Shown: positions 32,971 through 41,129 of the stretch, in pieces
How positions within the stretch are numbered: position 1 is the first letter of the stretch
Layout: every line of letters begins with the position of its first letter
Origin: Oscillochloris sp. ZM17-4
Lineage (GTDB): Bacteria > Chloroflexota > Chloroflexia > Chloroflexales > Chloroflexaceae
Reading direction: 5' to 3'
Length of the DNA: 41,129 bases
Assembly (NCBI RefSeq): GCF_019599295.1
Contig: NZ_JAIEWN010000007.1
Span: 78,849 to 119,977, forward strand
Translations under genes and position numbers: made by a program
Notes under the pieces: generated by a model
Database searches by the model: none
What the model was told of the DNA's origin: nothing
The model's input: the letters and a program-made list of their open reading frames with translations, nothing else

Positions 32971-33756
32971 CTACTCGGTGGCGTTGTCACATGGTAGTTG
33001 GCATTGGCTTGGCGAATCCTTGCAGAAACCTGATATGCACGAGGTTCGCAGACAGAGCCCCTCCCCGCGGATCGTCTCGATCAGCGCCAGGCCCCCGCTC
33101 GCCTCGCTGATCTCCCTCCGGATACGCGATAGGATCGAATTCAAGGACTCTCTTCGGATCGAGTACTCATCGGGGTCGCTGCGCAGCTTCGCAAGGTATG
33201 CCTGTACCAGCTCAGGGGTACGTGGATCTGGCGCCCAGATCGTGGCCAGGATGTCTGCATAGGGGCAGATCTGATTTTTTTTGCTGTAGAGGTATTCCAG
33301 CAGCGCATACTCTTGCGGCCTAAAGCTCACCAGCTGGCCAAAGATCCTGAAGTGCGGCGGCGCGCAGCGCTCGATCTCCAGGCAGGTCGTGGCATTATCG
33401 AGATAGAACAGGATCGAGAAGTAGGGGTCTGCTGGGTCGGTCAGCACGCCGGGGATCTGGAAGCCATAGCCGCTCTGGAGGGCGCACTGATCGCCGAGCA
33501 GCAGGAGCTTCTCATAGAGGCGAATGCCCGTGCGCCCGCGCACATTCTTCAGGGTGTAGCTCGTCCCCTCGCCCGGCTTCGGCACGACGACAGCGGCGTG
33601 CTTGCGCGATACCTGTGGGAGGTCGAGATTGACCCCGGCCTCGCTCTCCTCCAGCCGACCGATGCTGATCTCGCCGTCGGTAAGCAGCACTCTGCGCCAG
33701 ACCTTCAACGGCTCGGTCGAGCGGCGAATCTCAAGGTAGGCCTTGTCCTGCTCCAT
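32971..33756 (-). CDS. FHA domain - winged-helix (OmpR-type) transcriptional regulator
   Basis: This 261-residue protein combines an FHA domain (about 10-110, with SIGR 31-34, SRKH 50-53 and N71 for phosphothreonine binding) and a C-terminal winged helix of the OmpR/trans_reg_C type (about 140-235: VSFRPQEYALLEYLYSKKNQ, then ILSRIRREI and IETIRGEGLCLRT). There is no response-regulator receiver. It is followed directly by a Ser/Thr kinase, so phospho-dependent control is likely. The pair recalls mycobacterial PknH and EmbR, but the domain order is reversed and there is no BTAD domain. The tail has four cysteines (SCISGFCKDSPSQCQLPC). ATG 33756 has GAGGAG complementary to 33765-33770, overlapping the stop of the preceding gene. 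Confidence 0.83.
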   Translation of the reverse strand: MEQDKAYLEIRRSTEPLKVWRRVLLTDGEISIGRLEESEAGVNLDLPQVSRKHAAVVVPKPGEGTSYTLKNVRGRTGIRLYEKLLLLGDQCALQSGYGFQIPGVLTDPADPYFSILFYLDNATTCLEIERCAPPHFRIFGQLVSFRPQEYALLEYLYSKKNQICPYADILATIWAPDPRTPELVQAYLAKLRSDPDEYSIRRESLNSILSRIRREISEASGGLALIETIRGEGLCLRTSCISGFCKDSPSQCQLPCDNATE

Positions 33757-33768
33757 TGCAGTAGCTCC

Positions 33769-34626
33769 TCAGACAAATGTGGATCGCTGGAAGAGGTAGT
33801 CGCCGGCGCGGCGCAGGCTGACCGGCCGCAGGCGCGGCGGGGCGTCGGGGCTGAAGCCGACCCCCTCGACGAGGCTGGGGCGCGGCGGGCGGCCGGGCGG
33901 GCTGCCGATCACGATCGGGCTGATGGTGAGGAAGGTCTCGTCGATCATGCCGGCGGCGATCAGGGCGCCGTAGATTCTGGCCCCGCCCTCGCTGAGCAGG
34001 TGGCGCACGCCGTGGCGCGTCCGCAGCTCGGCCATGAGCGCGGCGAGGTCGACCGAGTCGCCGGGCGAGATGTGGTAGCTGAGGCCGGGGCGGTCGCCGA
34101 GGCTGGCGCGGGCGCGCGCGGCGCCGGCGGCGGTGGTGGCCAGCAGGGCGGGCTGCGGGTCGCCGCGCAGGGCGTCGGCGTCGGCCGGCAGGTCGCCGCT
34201 GGCGCTGGCGACGACCAGCAGGGGCACGGGGGCGCGGCCCTCGGCGGCGCGCAGCTCGGCGAAGGTGCGGGCGTCGTCGGGGAAGACCTGGCCGGGCGTC
34301 CAGAGGTGGCGGCGGGCCACGCGCAGGGTGCCGGAGCCGGTGATGATCGCGTCGGCGCGGGCGCGGAGCAGCGCCATGAGCCAGGTGTCGTGGCGGGAGT
34401 GGCGGCTGACATCGCCGCCGCCGGAGCGCCCCGGCTCATCGAAGGAGATCCGCCCGTCGTGGGAGGCCACAAAGTTGGTGAAGACGTATGGCCGTTGGGC
34501 GGGCGGGTCGGGCAGATGCCAGTCGCCGTCGTAGATCGCGCGGAGCGGCGCGGGGAGGCCGGGCCCGTCGCGGGGGCCATCGTCGAAGAGCAGGGTGTAG
34601 GGGGAGCCGGGGCCGAGGGGGGACAT
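33769..34626 (-). CDS. RibD C-terminal domain-like reductase
   Basis: This 285-residue protein has the RibD-C/dihydrofolate-reductase-like fold of pyrimidine reductases. Landmarks are PYVFTNFVASHDGRISF at about 46-62, DTWLMALLRARADAIITGSGT, the VRHLLSEGGARIYGALI segment, and the IDETFLTISPIVIG end. In riboflavin synthesis such a domain reduces the ribosyl side chain; stand-alone members act on unknown substrates. The N-terminal deaminase half of RibD is absent. Only 3 bases separate it from the Psd-like gene before it, and it ends within the ribosome site of the FHA gene. No FMN riboswitch precedes this unit. Start ATG 34626 lacks a clear ribosome site. Confidence 0.8.
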   Translation of the reverse strand: MSPLGPGSPYTLLFDDGPRDGPGLPAPLRAIYDGDWHLPDPPAQRPYVFTNFVASHDGRISFDEPGRSGGGDVSRHSRHDTWLMALLRARADAIITGSGTLRVARRHLWTPGQVFPDDARTFAELRAAEGRAPVPLLVVASASGDLPADADALRGDPQPALLATTAAGAARARASLGDRPGLSYHISPGDSVDLAALMAELRTRHGVRHLLSEGGARIYGALIAAGMIDETFLTISPIVIGSPPGRPPRPSLVEGVGFSPDAPPRLRPVSLRRAGDYLFQRSTFV

Positions 34627-34629
34627 CGG

Positions 34630-35328
34630 CTAGAGCGAAGCGAGCTCGCCGATCCGGGTCAGCCCAGCGGCGGTGTGCTGGCCGATGCCGATCAGGAGCC
34701 GCGCGACATCGCGCTGGATGTAGAGGTCGGTGCGGGAGCCGAAGCGCACGGTGCCGAGGCGCGCCCCGGGCTCGACCGAGTCGCCGACCTGCACCTTGGA
34801 GCTGATCCGCCGGCCGAGCGGCCCGGCGATCTGCACCACCATCAGCAGCCCCCAGGCGGTGGTGATGCCAACATAGACCCGCTCATTGCGCTCGGCGGCC
34901 TCCGGGTCGCTCGCCGGGCGGTACTCGCCGGGCACGTGGGCGACATAGCCGATCACGCCGCCGGCGGGGCTGCGGCAGACGGGCACATCCAGGGGCGAGG
35001 TGTCCACCGCGATCCGGACACAGTCGGTGTGCAGGAAGCGGTGCTCGTAGATCTCATCGATCCGCAGGATGCTGCCGTCGGCGGGGGCGAAGATGGTGCC
35101 CGGGGCAGTCGGCGTCGTGCGCTCAGGGTCGCGGTAGAGGGCGGCGGCGAGCGCGGTGAGGGCGAGGGGGAGCGGGGCAAAGCGCGGGCGGAACCCGAGC
35201 GCTAGGCCCGTCAGCCCAAGGCCAAGGCCAAGCAGCGGCGTCGCCTCGGCGTCGAAGCCGGGGATGTGCGACGCGCGATCTTTGGCGACACTCTGCTGGG
35301 GCGCTGACTCTGGCGTGTGCGGTTCCAT
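34630..35328 (-). CDS. Phosphatidylserine decarboxylase-like protein (short, FGSR type)
   Basis: The 232-residue protein matches the short Psd family: a hydrophobic N-terminal part (about 20-60), YRDPERTTPTAPGTIFAPADG, SPLDVPVCRSPAGG, and the autocleavage region RFGSRTDLYIQ, where GS takes the place of LGST. In the family, cleavage before that serine creates the pyruvoyl group used to decarboxylate phosphatidylserine or a related lipid. ATG 35328 is chosen over a start 16 codons upstream because a promoter -10 lies at 35336-35344; the message would then be nearly leaderless. It is first in a unit with a RibD-C-like reductase, the FHA regulator and the kinase. Confidence 0.83.
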   Translation of the reverse strand: MEPHTPESAPQQSVAKDRASHIPGFDAEATPLLGLGLGLTGLALGFRPRFAPLPLALTALAAALYRDPERTTPTAPGTIFAPADGSILRIDEIYEHRFLHTDCVRIAVDTSPLDVPVCRSPAGGVIGYVAHVPGEYRPASDPEAAERNERVYVGITTAWGLLMVVQIAGPLGRRISSKVQVGDSVEPGARLGTVRFGSRTDLYIQRDVARLLIGIGQHTAAGLTRIGELASL

Positions 35329-35335
35329 AGCACTG

Positions 35336-35344
35336 ATTCTAGCA
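35336..35344 (-). promoter_or_regulatory. Extended -10 promoter giving a near-leaderless message
   Basis: On the minus strand TGC precedes TAGAAT (complement of 35336-35341). The predicted start is at about 35328-35330, the position of the Psd-like ATG itself. No ribosome site is seen before that ATG, which agrees with leaderless translation. Confidence 0.5.
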
Positions 35345-35412
35345 TGGCTACTGGCCAAATGCAACCACTGGATCACGACGTAGCGCTACGTCATTGTCAT
35401 CCAGCGCCGCCG

Positions 35413-35530
35413 CCGTGGGGCTGAAGCCCTCGGCTCTCTTTTTCCGAAGGCCGTCTACGCGGCCTCAGTCATGCCGCGTAGGCAGCCTTCGCAGACCATA
35501 GCCCGCGGCTTCAGCCGCCGGGCGACGCCG
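35413..35530. repeat. REP-like element of the 'gcttcagcc' family
   Basis: An element of about 118 bases bounded by palindromes (ggggctgaagcccc-like at 35417-35429 and gcggcttcagccgcc at 35505-35519). Between them lies a nested hairpin, cgaaggccgtctacgcgg against ccgcgtaggcagccttcg. No coding potential is seen. Its right end matches the fragment at 31321-31349, and its palindromic ends resemble those of 16736-16862. Confidence 0.7.
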
Positions 35531-35546
35531 CACCGGGCGCGTGTTA

Positions 35547-35600
35547 CGGAGGACGCGAAGGCGGCGGGCGCACCTGTGCCCGCCGCCTCCGCGTCCTCCG
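35547..35600 (-). terminator. Long GC-rich hairpin after the tandem-HTH gene
   Basis: The arms of about 25 bases (35547-35573 and 35576-35600, cggaggacgcg...cgcgtcctccg) pair with one mismatch and a bulge. It lies 22 bases past the regulator stop on the minus strand and probably terminates it. Confidence 0.6.
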
Positions 35601-35622
35601 CCTCATTTTGCGTCCTTCGTGG

Positions 35623-36336
35623 TCACCCTTCGGCGAGCAGCGTGGCGATGTACTGGACCGTGGCCCGGCGGCCCTGGGGGTGCAGACGCCGCCAGAGCGA
35701 GAGCAGGTGGTCCTCATCGTTGCCGGCGGTGTGGGGCGATGTGGCGACCGACGCGGCGGGGGCGTCGGCGGGGATGGGCGCCATCGTCACGGAGTCAGTG
35801 GCGAGGGCCATCGCGCCTGCGGGCGGCGCCTCGGACTCGGCGGGCGCCTCGGGCTGGGCGAAGCTGCCGCCGCTCTCGGCCACCTGGTTCGCCACGATCA
35901 TGCTCGCGATCTGCAGGCTATCGACCTGGAGCGCCATCACGAGCCGATTGGCCTGATCTGCGTCGGGCAGGGTCTGGCCGCTCAGGTAGTTGCGCAGCGC
36001 GCCGTCGCTGATCTTTGTCTCGCGGGTGAGCTTGGCCCGTGAGAATCGGCCCTCGATCTGGGACTCCAGCCACTCGTTGAACTTTGGCGCCGCCTCAGGC
36101 AGCAGATCCATCCGCCGGCGCACATCGTCCGACGAGATCCCCAGCGTCTGGCCGATGAGGTCGATCGTCTTCTGGCGCGGGCGCTGTGTCTTGCCGAGGA
36201 TGAACTGGCGCAGTGAGATCGGGCCGACCCCTAGCGCCTCGGCGAAGTCGCTGATCGACTGGTCGCGCCCCATCGCGGCGTGGAAGAGCAGTACGGAAAG
36301 TGGCAATTTCTCAGGGTAGGATCCGCCAGTGGACAT
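35623..36336 (-). CDS. Regulator with two tandem XRE-type helix-turn-helix domains
   Basis: This 237-residue protein has two lambda-repressor-like helix-turn-helix segments. The first (about 8-65) contains SISDFAEALGVGPISLRQFI and the second (about 80-145) RAKLTRETKISDGALRNYLS, then LPDADQANRLVMALQV. An Ala/Pro-rich linker (about 155-205) and a short helical end (LLSLWRRLHPQGRRATVQYI) follow. Two XRE domains in one chain suggest binding of a long or directly repeated operator without needing a dimer. ATG 36336 has GAGGAG complementary to 36346-36351, spacing 9; an ATG seven codons upstream would include that site and is rejected. A weak TTGACG (complement of 36391-36396) might be its -35. Targets unknown. 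Confidence 0.75.
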   Translation of the reverse strand: MSTGGSYPEKLPLSVLLFHAAMGRDQSISDFAEALGVGPISLRQFILGKTQRPRQKTIDLIGQTLGISSDDVRRRMDLLPEAAPKFNEWLESQIEGRFSRAKLTRETKISDGALRNYLSGQTLPDADQANRLVMALQVDSLQIASMIVANQVAESGGSFAQPEAPAESEAPPAGAMALATDSVTMAPIPADAPAASVATSPHTAGNDEDHLLSLWRRLHPQGRRATVQYIATLLAEG

Positions 36337-36833
36337 TTTCGGTCGCTCCTCTATCATCCATCATGCGTGAACTAAACCGATGGGATTCTGCGTCAATACC
36401 TGGGCCGCTGAGCTAGCTGGGCTATGTGGGCGGTTCAGGCTGTGTCTAACACGGGGTGAGTGACAGAGAACACTGAATCAGTGGCGCGCCCTACGATGAT
36501 CGGACGGCCAATGCTGTCACATACAAGGTCGGCATAGTGTCTTAGATGTTGATACGTCCCTAATGCTGCGAAGTATAAATCTATTGAACTGCATTGTCAA
36601 GCATGCCTGCGCGTATCTTGCAGATTTCGTGAGATCTTACTGTGTTTCATATTGTTTTAGAAGATGGTGTGATTGATAGGGGCAGTTTTTGAGCGAAAGA
36701 CCAGTGCGAAGAGCGGGTGCGGCGAGCAGATTTTGCCCGCGCAGCCGAGGGCCGGTGTGATACAATGTCATCAGGATGTGTGCCCCTCGCGTGCCCCGGT
36801 GTATTACCCGCGACTCTGAACTTGGGATAACCT
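36337..36833. other. AT-richer divergent intergenic region
   Basis: About 500 bases between the tandem-HTH gene (-) and the S9 peptidase gene (+), clearly poorer in G+C than the coding parts. It holds regulatory sequence for both directions: a weak minus-strand -35 at 36391-36396 and the plus-strand promoter at 36758-36766. No gene, repeat or riboswitch is recognisable. It is a plausible place for operators of the divergent HTH protein. Confidence 0.6.
36758..36766 (+). promoter_or_regulatory. Extended -10 promoter of the S9 peptidase gene
   Basis: TGA followed by TACAAT (36761-36766), with no recognisable -35 at the usual distance. The predicted start is near 36773, about 60 bases before the GTG start. 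Confidence 0.5.
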
Positions 36834-38885
36834 GTGACCAGCAACCAAGCGCCATTTACGGTCGATGACCTCTATGATCTGGCCTGGCTGGAGGATGTGC
36901 GGCTCAGCCCAGATGGCCGCCACGTCGCCTTTGTGCAGGTGACGGTCAACCGTGTAGCGAACGGCTACCGCCGCGCAGTCTATCTGGCGCCCACGGGCGG
37001 CGGGCCGGCCCGCCGCTTTAGCGCCGGACTCCATCAGGATCGCCAGCCGCGCTGGAGCCCCGACGGGGGCCGGCTCGCCTTCGTCTCCTCCCGCGATGAT
37101 ACGGCCGGCCAGATCTATGTGATCCGCATGGATGGCGGCGAGGCCCAGCAGCTCACCGCGCTGCCCAACGGCGCGAGCGACCCGGCCTGGAGCCCCGACG
37201 GCCGGATGATCGCCTGCCTCTCGCAGGCACACGAGGAGGAGCGCCGCCGCGAGGACGCCGGCGAGCCCCCGCCGCCGCCGGCCGACGAGTGGGCCGCCAC
37301 GCAGGCGAAGGCGCAGCGCGACCGCGACGAGGAGCGGCGTCACGACCCGCGCGTGGTGACGCGGCTGCCCTACCGCAGCGGCACCAGCTTCTTCGACGAC
37401 CGCCGCCGCCATATCTACCTGGTGGATGTGCCCGAGGGCGATATCGATCAGCCCGCCGCCGCCCGCCGTATCACCCACGGCGACCTGCACCACGCCCCGC
37501 CGGCCTGGATGCCTGACGGCGCGAGCCTGCTCTCCACCGCCACCCGCGACCCTGAGGCCGACTCGCTCTTCGCCTACTACGATGTCCTGCGCGTCCCCGC
37601 CGACGGCGGGCCGGCCCAGACCCTCACCGCCGCCGGGCACTCCTACTTCGACCCGCAGCCCTCGCCCGACGGCACCCGGATCGCCTTCCGCCGCCTCCGC
37701 GAGGACCGTCTGCTCGCCGAGGGCAGCCAGGTGGCGATCATCCCCGCCGATGGCGGCGACCCTGAGGACCTCACATCGCACACCGACCTTGATGTCGATC
37801 AGTTCCACTGGCAGCCCGACGGCCAGGGGGTGCTCTTCGTGGCCGGGTGGCAGGGCGACGCCCATATCTACGCGATCGGCCTGCCCGGCACGCCCACCTT
37901 CCGCAATGGCGTCACCCTGGCCGGCGGCACACGCATCGTCGATGAGTTCTCCGTCGCCGGCGATGGCACGATCGCCTTTATCGCCGGGACGCCCGAGAAC
38001 CCCTGTGACCTGTTCGTGCGCGCGCCCGACGGCGTCGAGCGCCAGATCACCCAGATCAACCGGGCGCTCCTCGACGCGCGCATCGTCGCGCCCACCGAGG
38101 AGATCCGCTACCAGGCCCCCGATGAGGCTGATGTGCAGGGCTGGGTGCTCTACCCGCCCGGCTTCGACCCGAGCCGGCAGTACCCGCTGGCCGTGCATAT
38201 CCACGGCGGCCCGCACGTGATGTGGGGGCCGAGCATGCGCTCCATGTGGCACGAGTGGCAGGCCACCGCCGCCGCCGGCTATATCTGCTTCTTCTGCAAC
38301 CCGCGCGGCAGCGACGGCTACGGCGAGCAGTGGCGCGACGCCATCCACAGTAGCTGGGGCGAGGCCGACCAGGGCGATATCCTCGCCGGCATCGACCTCC
38401 TGATCGCCCGCGGCCACGTCGACACCGAGCGCATCGCCGTGACCGGCGGCTCCTACGGCGGCTATATGACCACCTGGCTGATCAGCCACAGCGACCGCTT
38501 CCGCTGCGCGGTGGCCGCCCGCGGCGTCTACAACCTGCTCACCGAGCATAGCACCAGCGACGCCCACGAGCTGATCGAGATCGAGTTCAGCGGCTACCCC
38601 TGGGAGCTCTACGAGGAGCTGTGGGATCACTCGCCGCTGGCCCACGCCCACAAGATCAACACGCCGCTGCTGCTGCTCCATAGCGAGCGCGACTACCGCG
38701 TGCCGATCAGCGAGGCCGAGCAGCTCTTCGCCATCCTGCGCCGTCAGAAGAAGGTCGTCGAGCTGGTGCGCTACCCCCGTGAGGGCCACGAGCTGACCCG
38801 CACCGGCGAGCCCGACCATCGCGCCGACCACATGCGGCGCACGCTTGCCTGGTTTAACCGCTACTGCACGGAGACCGCACCATGA
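36834..38885 (+). CDS. S9 family prolyl oligopeptidase / acylaminoacyl-peptidase
   Basis: This is a 683-residue peptidase of family S9C. The N-terminal half is a beta-propeller with WD40-like PD40 repeats (WSPDGGRLAFVSSRDD, WSPDGRMIACLSQA, PSPDGTRIAFRRLRED). The C-terminal alpha/beta-hydrolase domain holds the catalytic triad: Ser540 in GGSYGGYM, Asp620 in HSERDYRVP and His652 in REGHEL. No signal peptide is visible, so it is probably cytoplasmic and degrades peptides that fit the propeller-capped cavity. GTG 36834 fits the family N-terminus (FTVDDLYDLAWLEDVRLSPDG), though the ribosome site is weak. The stop overlaps the next start as ATGA. Confidence 0.92.
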   Translation: MTSNQAPFTVDDLYDLAWLEDVRLSPDGRHVAFVQVTVNRVANGYRRAVYLAPTGGGPARRFSAGLHQDRQPRWSPDGGRLAFVSSRDDTAGQIYVIRMDGGEAQQLTALPNGASDPAWSPDGRMIACLSQAHEEERRREDAGEPPPPPADEWAATQAKAQRDRDEERRHDPRVVTRLPYRSGTSFFDDRRRHIYLVDVPEGDIDQPAAARRITHGDLHHAPPAWMPDGASLLSTATRDPEADSLFAYYDVLRVPADGGPAQTLTAAGHSYFDPQPSPDGTRIAFRRLREDRLLAEGSQVAIIPADGGDPEDLTSHTDLDVDQFHWQPDGQGVLFVAGWQGDAHIYAIGLPGTPTFRNGVTLAGGTRIVDEFSVAGDGTIAFIAGTPENPCDLFVRAPDGVERQITQINRALLDARIVAPTEEIRYQAPDEADVQGWVLYPPGFDPSRQYPLAVHIHGGPHVMWGPSMRSMWHEWQATAAAGYICFFCNPRGSDGYGEQWRDAIHSSWGEADQGDILAGIDLLIARGHVDTERIAVTGGSYGGYMTTWLISHSDRFRCAVAARGVYNLLTEHSTSDAHELIEIEFSGYPWELYEELWDHSPLAHAHKINTPLLLLHSERDYRVPISEAEQLFAILRRQKKVVELVRYPREGHELTRTGEPDHRADHMRRTLAWFNRYCTETAP

Positions 38886-39142
38886 GCGAGCCGTCTGTCC
38901 GGCAGGACCCGCAGCAGTGGGATAACCTGCTCCCTGAGCAGGTTATCGACACCCTGATCTATGAGATCTACAACCCGGTGAGCCTGCTGGGCAGCCAGCT
39001 CAAGCGGCTCACCGACGACGATGACCCGATCTCCGAGGATGATTATGAGGCGATCTTCGAGCAGATGCACCAGGCGGTGCGGCAGCTCAGCCGTACGGTG
39101 GTGCATCTGAAGCGCTACCGCGAGGGCCAGAAGCAGCGCTAG
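38882..39142 (+). CDS. Small HisKA-like helical protein without catalytic histidine
   Basis: This 86-residue, acidic, all-helical protein is translationally coupled (ATGA overlap) to the S9 peptidase. The stretch LIYEIYNPVSLLGSQLKRL has the spacing of a histidine kinase H-box (S-H-E-x-R-N-P-x), with the histidine replaced by tyrosine. The second helix (QMHQAVRQLSRTVVHLKRY) resembles the rest of a DHp hairpin. No ATPase domain follows. It may be a dimerisation module or a decoy DHp, or simply a chance resemblance; I am not sure of the family. A perfect terminator follows, ending this unit. Confidence 0.65.
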   Translation: MSEPSVRQDPQQWDNLLPEQVIDTLIYEIYNPVSLLGSQLKRLTDDDDPISEDDYEAIFEQMHQAVRQLSRTVVHLKRYREGQKQR

Positions 39143-39172
39143 CCTGAGTGTGCTGCCTGCTCGTGGGCATCA

Positions 39173-39211
39173 CGCGCAGCGCCGGGGGACATCGTCCCCC
39201 GGCGCTGCGCG
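39173..39211 (+). terminator. Perfect 18-bp intrinsic terminator
   Basis: The arms 39173-39190 and 39194-39211 (cgcgcagcgccgggggac) with a 3-base loop, followed by TTTCTAGTTTT. It terminates the peptidase unit. The rest of the gap to 39453 is AT-richer (39212-39300), then GC-rich, and must hold the symporter promoter, but I find no convincing box and no riboswitch. Confidence 0.9.
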
Positions 39212-39453
39212 TTTCTAGTTTTACCGAAACTTTACAGAAAACTTAATCTGCGATCAAAAACCCCTGGTACTCTGATATCACCGTGATATCTAACCTATAG
39301 CCCCCGCGTCTTATATCCGCCGGCGACCGCCACGACGCGGCACAGCCGTACACATGCACGACCATGGTGTCGCGCATCTGGGATGGGGGCAATTGGCAGA
39401 TGGCAGGCGCAATCTGGAGCGTCTGCAAGGTAATGGCTCAAAGGAGGAGCGGC

Positions 39454-39747
39454 ATGCAATCAAGCTCAGCGCGGAAGGGTTCATCTGCCAAGGCGGATGA
39501 GGAGCGGGCCATCGGCTACTGGAAGGCGAACATCCAGCTTATCGGGATTCTGCTGGCGATCTGGGCGTTCGTCTCGTTCGGCCTCGGGTATTTGCTCGCC
39601 GGGCCATTGGGCGGTGTGAACATCGGCAATGTGCCCTTCCCCTTCTGGATGGTGCAGCAGGGCGCGATCATCGTCTTCGTCATTGAGATCTTCGTGTACG
39701 CCGTGATGATGGATGGGATCGACAAGAAGTTCGACGTTCACGAGTAG
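39454..39747 (+). CDS. DUF4212 sodium:solute symporter small subunit
   Basis: This 97-residue protein has two membrane helices (about 27-52 and 68-90). The DUF4212 pattern is clear: YWKANIQLIGILLAIWAFVS, FGLGYLLAGPL, then FPFWMVQQGAIIVFVIEIFV and a VYAVMMDGIDKKF end. Members are always found next to a large SSS symporter and are taken to be its small subunit; here that gene starts 27 bases on. ATG 39454 has AAGGAGGAG at 39441-39449, a strong site, and is preferred over an in-frame start 30 codons upstream. Confidence 0.9.
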   Translation: MQSSSARKGSSAKADEERAIGYWKANIQLIGILLAIWAFVSFGLGYLLAGPLGGVNIGNVPFPFWMVQQGAIIVFVIEIFVYAVMMDGIDKKFDVHE

Positions 39748-39774
39748 ATCTGACTAGGCGAAGGAGCCATTGCC

Positions 39775-41129
<1,355 letters not shown>

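Overview
The window is GC-rich bacterial chromosome, most likely from the Chloroflexota (class Chloroflexia). The reasons are the gene repertoire, with a dcw cluster lacking mraZ or ftsZ at this end, and a RibX/RibY riboflavin uptake pair under an FMN riboswitch. Others are a CBM-like receptor kinase next to an FHA regulator, a stressosome-type PAS-STAS protein, and many short heptanucleotide repeat arrays. The phylum call is an inference; no rRNA or other marker gene lies in the window.

Layout. 1-14.3 kb (+): peptidoglycan and division cluster murF-mraY-murD-ftsW-murG-(CvpA-like)-murC-murB-ddl-ftsQ-ftsA, followed by a site-2-type M50 protease instead of ftsZ. The ftsA frame lacks a stop at its natural end and runs through the protease gene. 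14.4-15.3 kb (+): an FAH-family hydrolase. 15.4-23.5 kb (-): a PAS-STAS protein, carB, a lipoprotein and a large GT-C-like membrane protein of lower GC. 23.6-24.6 kb: the C-terminal remnant of a transposase. 24.7-27.1 kb (+): promoter, FMN riboswitch, terminator, ribX, ribY and a perfect 29-bp terminator. 27.1-27.8 kb (+): a TetR-family regulator with its own palindromic operator. 27.9-31.2 kb (-): ACT-domain protein, DUF1499 protein, recD2. 31.5-35.3 kb (-): a tight four-gene unit read as Psd-like decarboxylase, RibD-C-like reductase, FHA-winged-helix regulator, Ser/Thr kinase. 35.6-36.3 kb (-): a tandem-HTH regulator. 36.8-39.1 kb (+): an S9 peptidase coupled to a small HisKA-like protein. 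39.4 kb to the end (+): a DUF4212 small subunit and a sodium:solute symporter cut by the window edge.

The most striking signal is a set of dispersed heptanucleotide arrays. The main family, (GCAGATT)n, occurs at seven loci. Four are hairpins of two opposed arrays; two of those hairpins and one single array lie in frame inside carB, recD2 and murD. Three further heptad families occur, two of them as in-frame hairpins inside murG. Because 7 is not divisible by 3, each pure array reads as one cyclic heptapeptide in all three frames of a strand, and these motifs contain no stop codon on either strand. They can therefore sit inside essential genes without closing the frame. They resemble a cross between cyanobacterial heptanucleotide STRRs and Rickettsia palindromic elements.

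Regulation visible in the sequence: several promoters of the extended -10 type (TGnTAnAAT-like) with weak or no -35; FMN control of ribXY by a terminator; TetR autoregulation; a CRP-like palindrome in front of the GT-C gene; and perfect hairpin terminators at most transcript ends.
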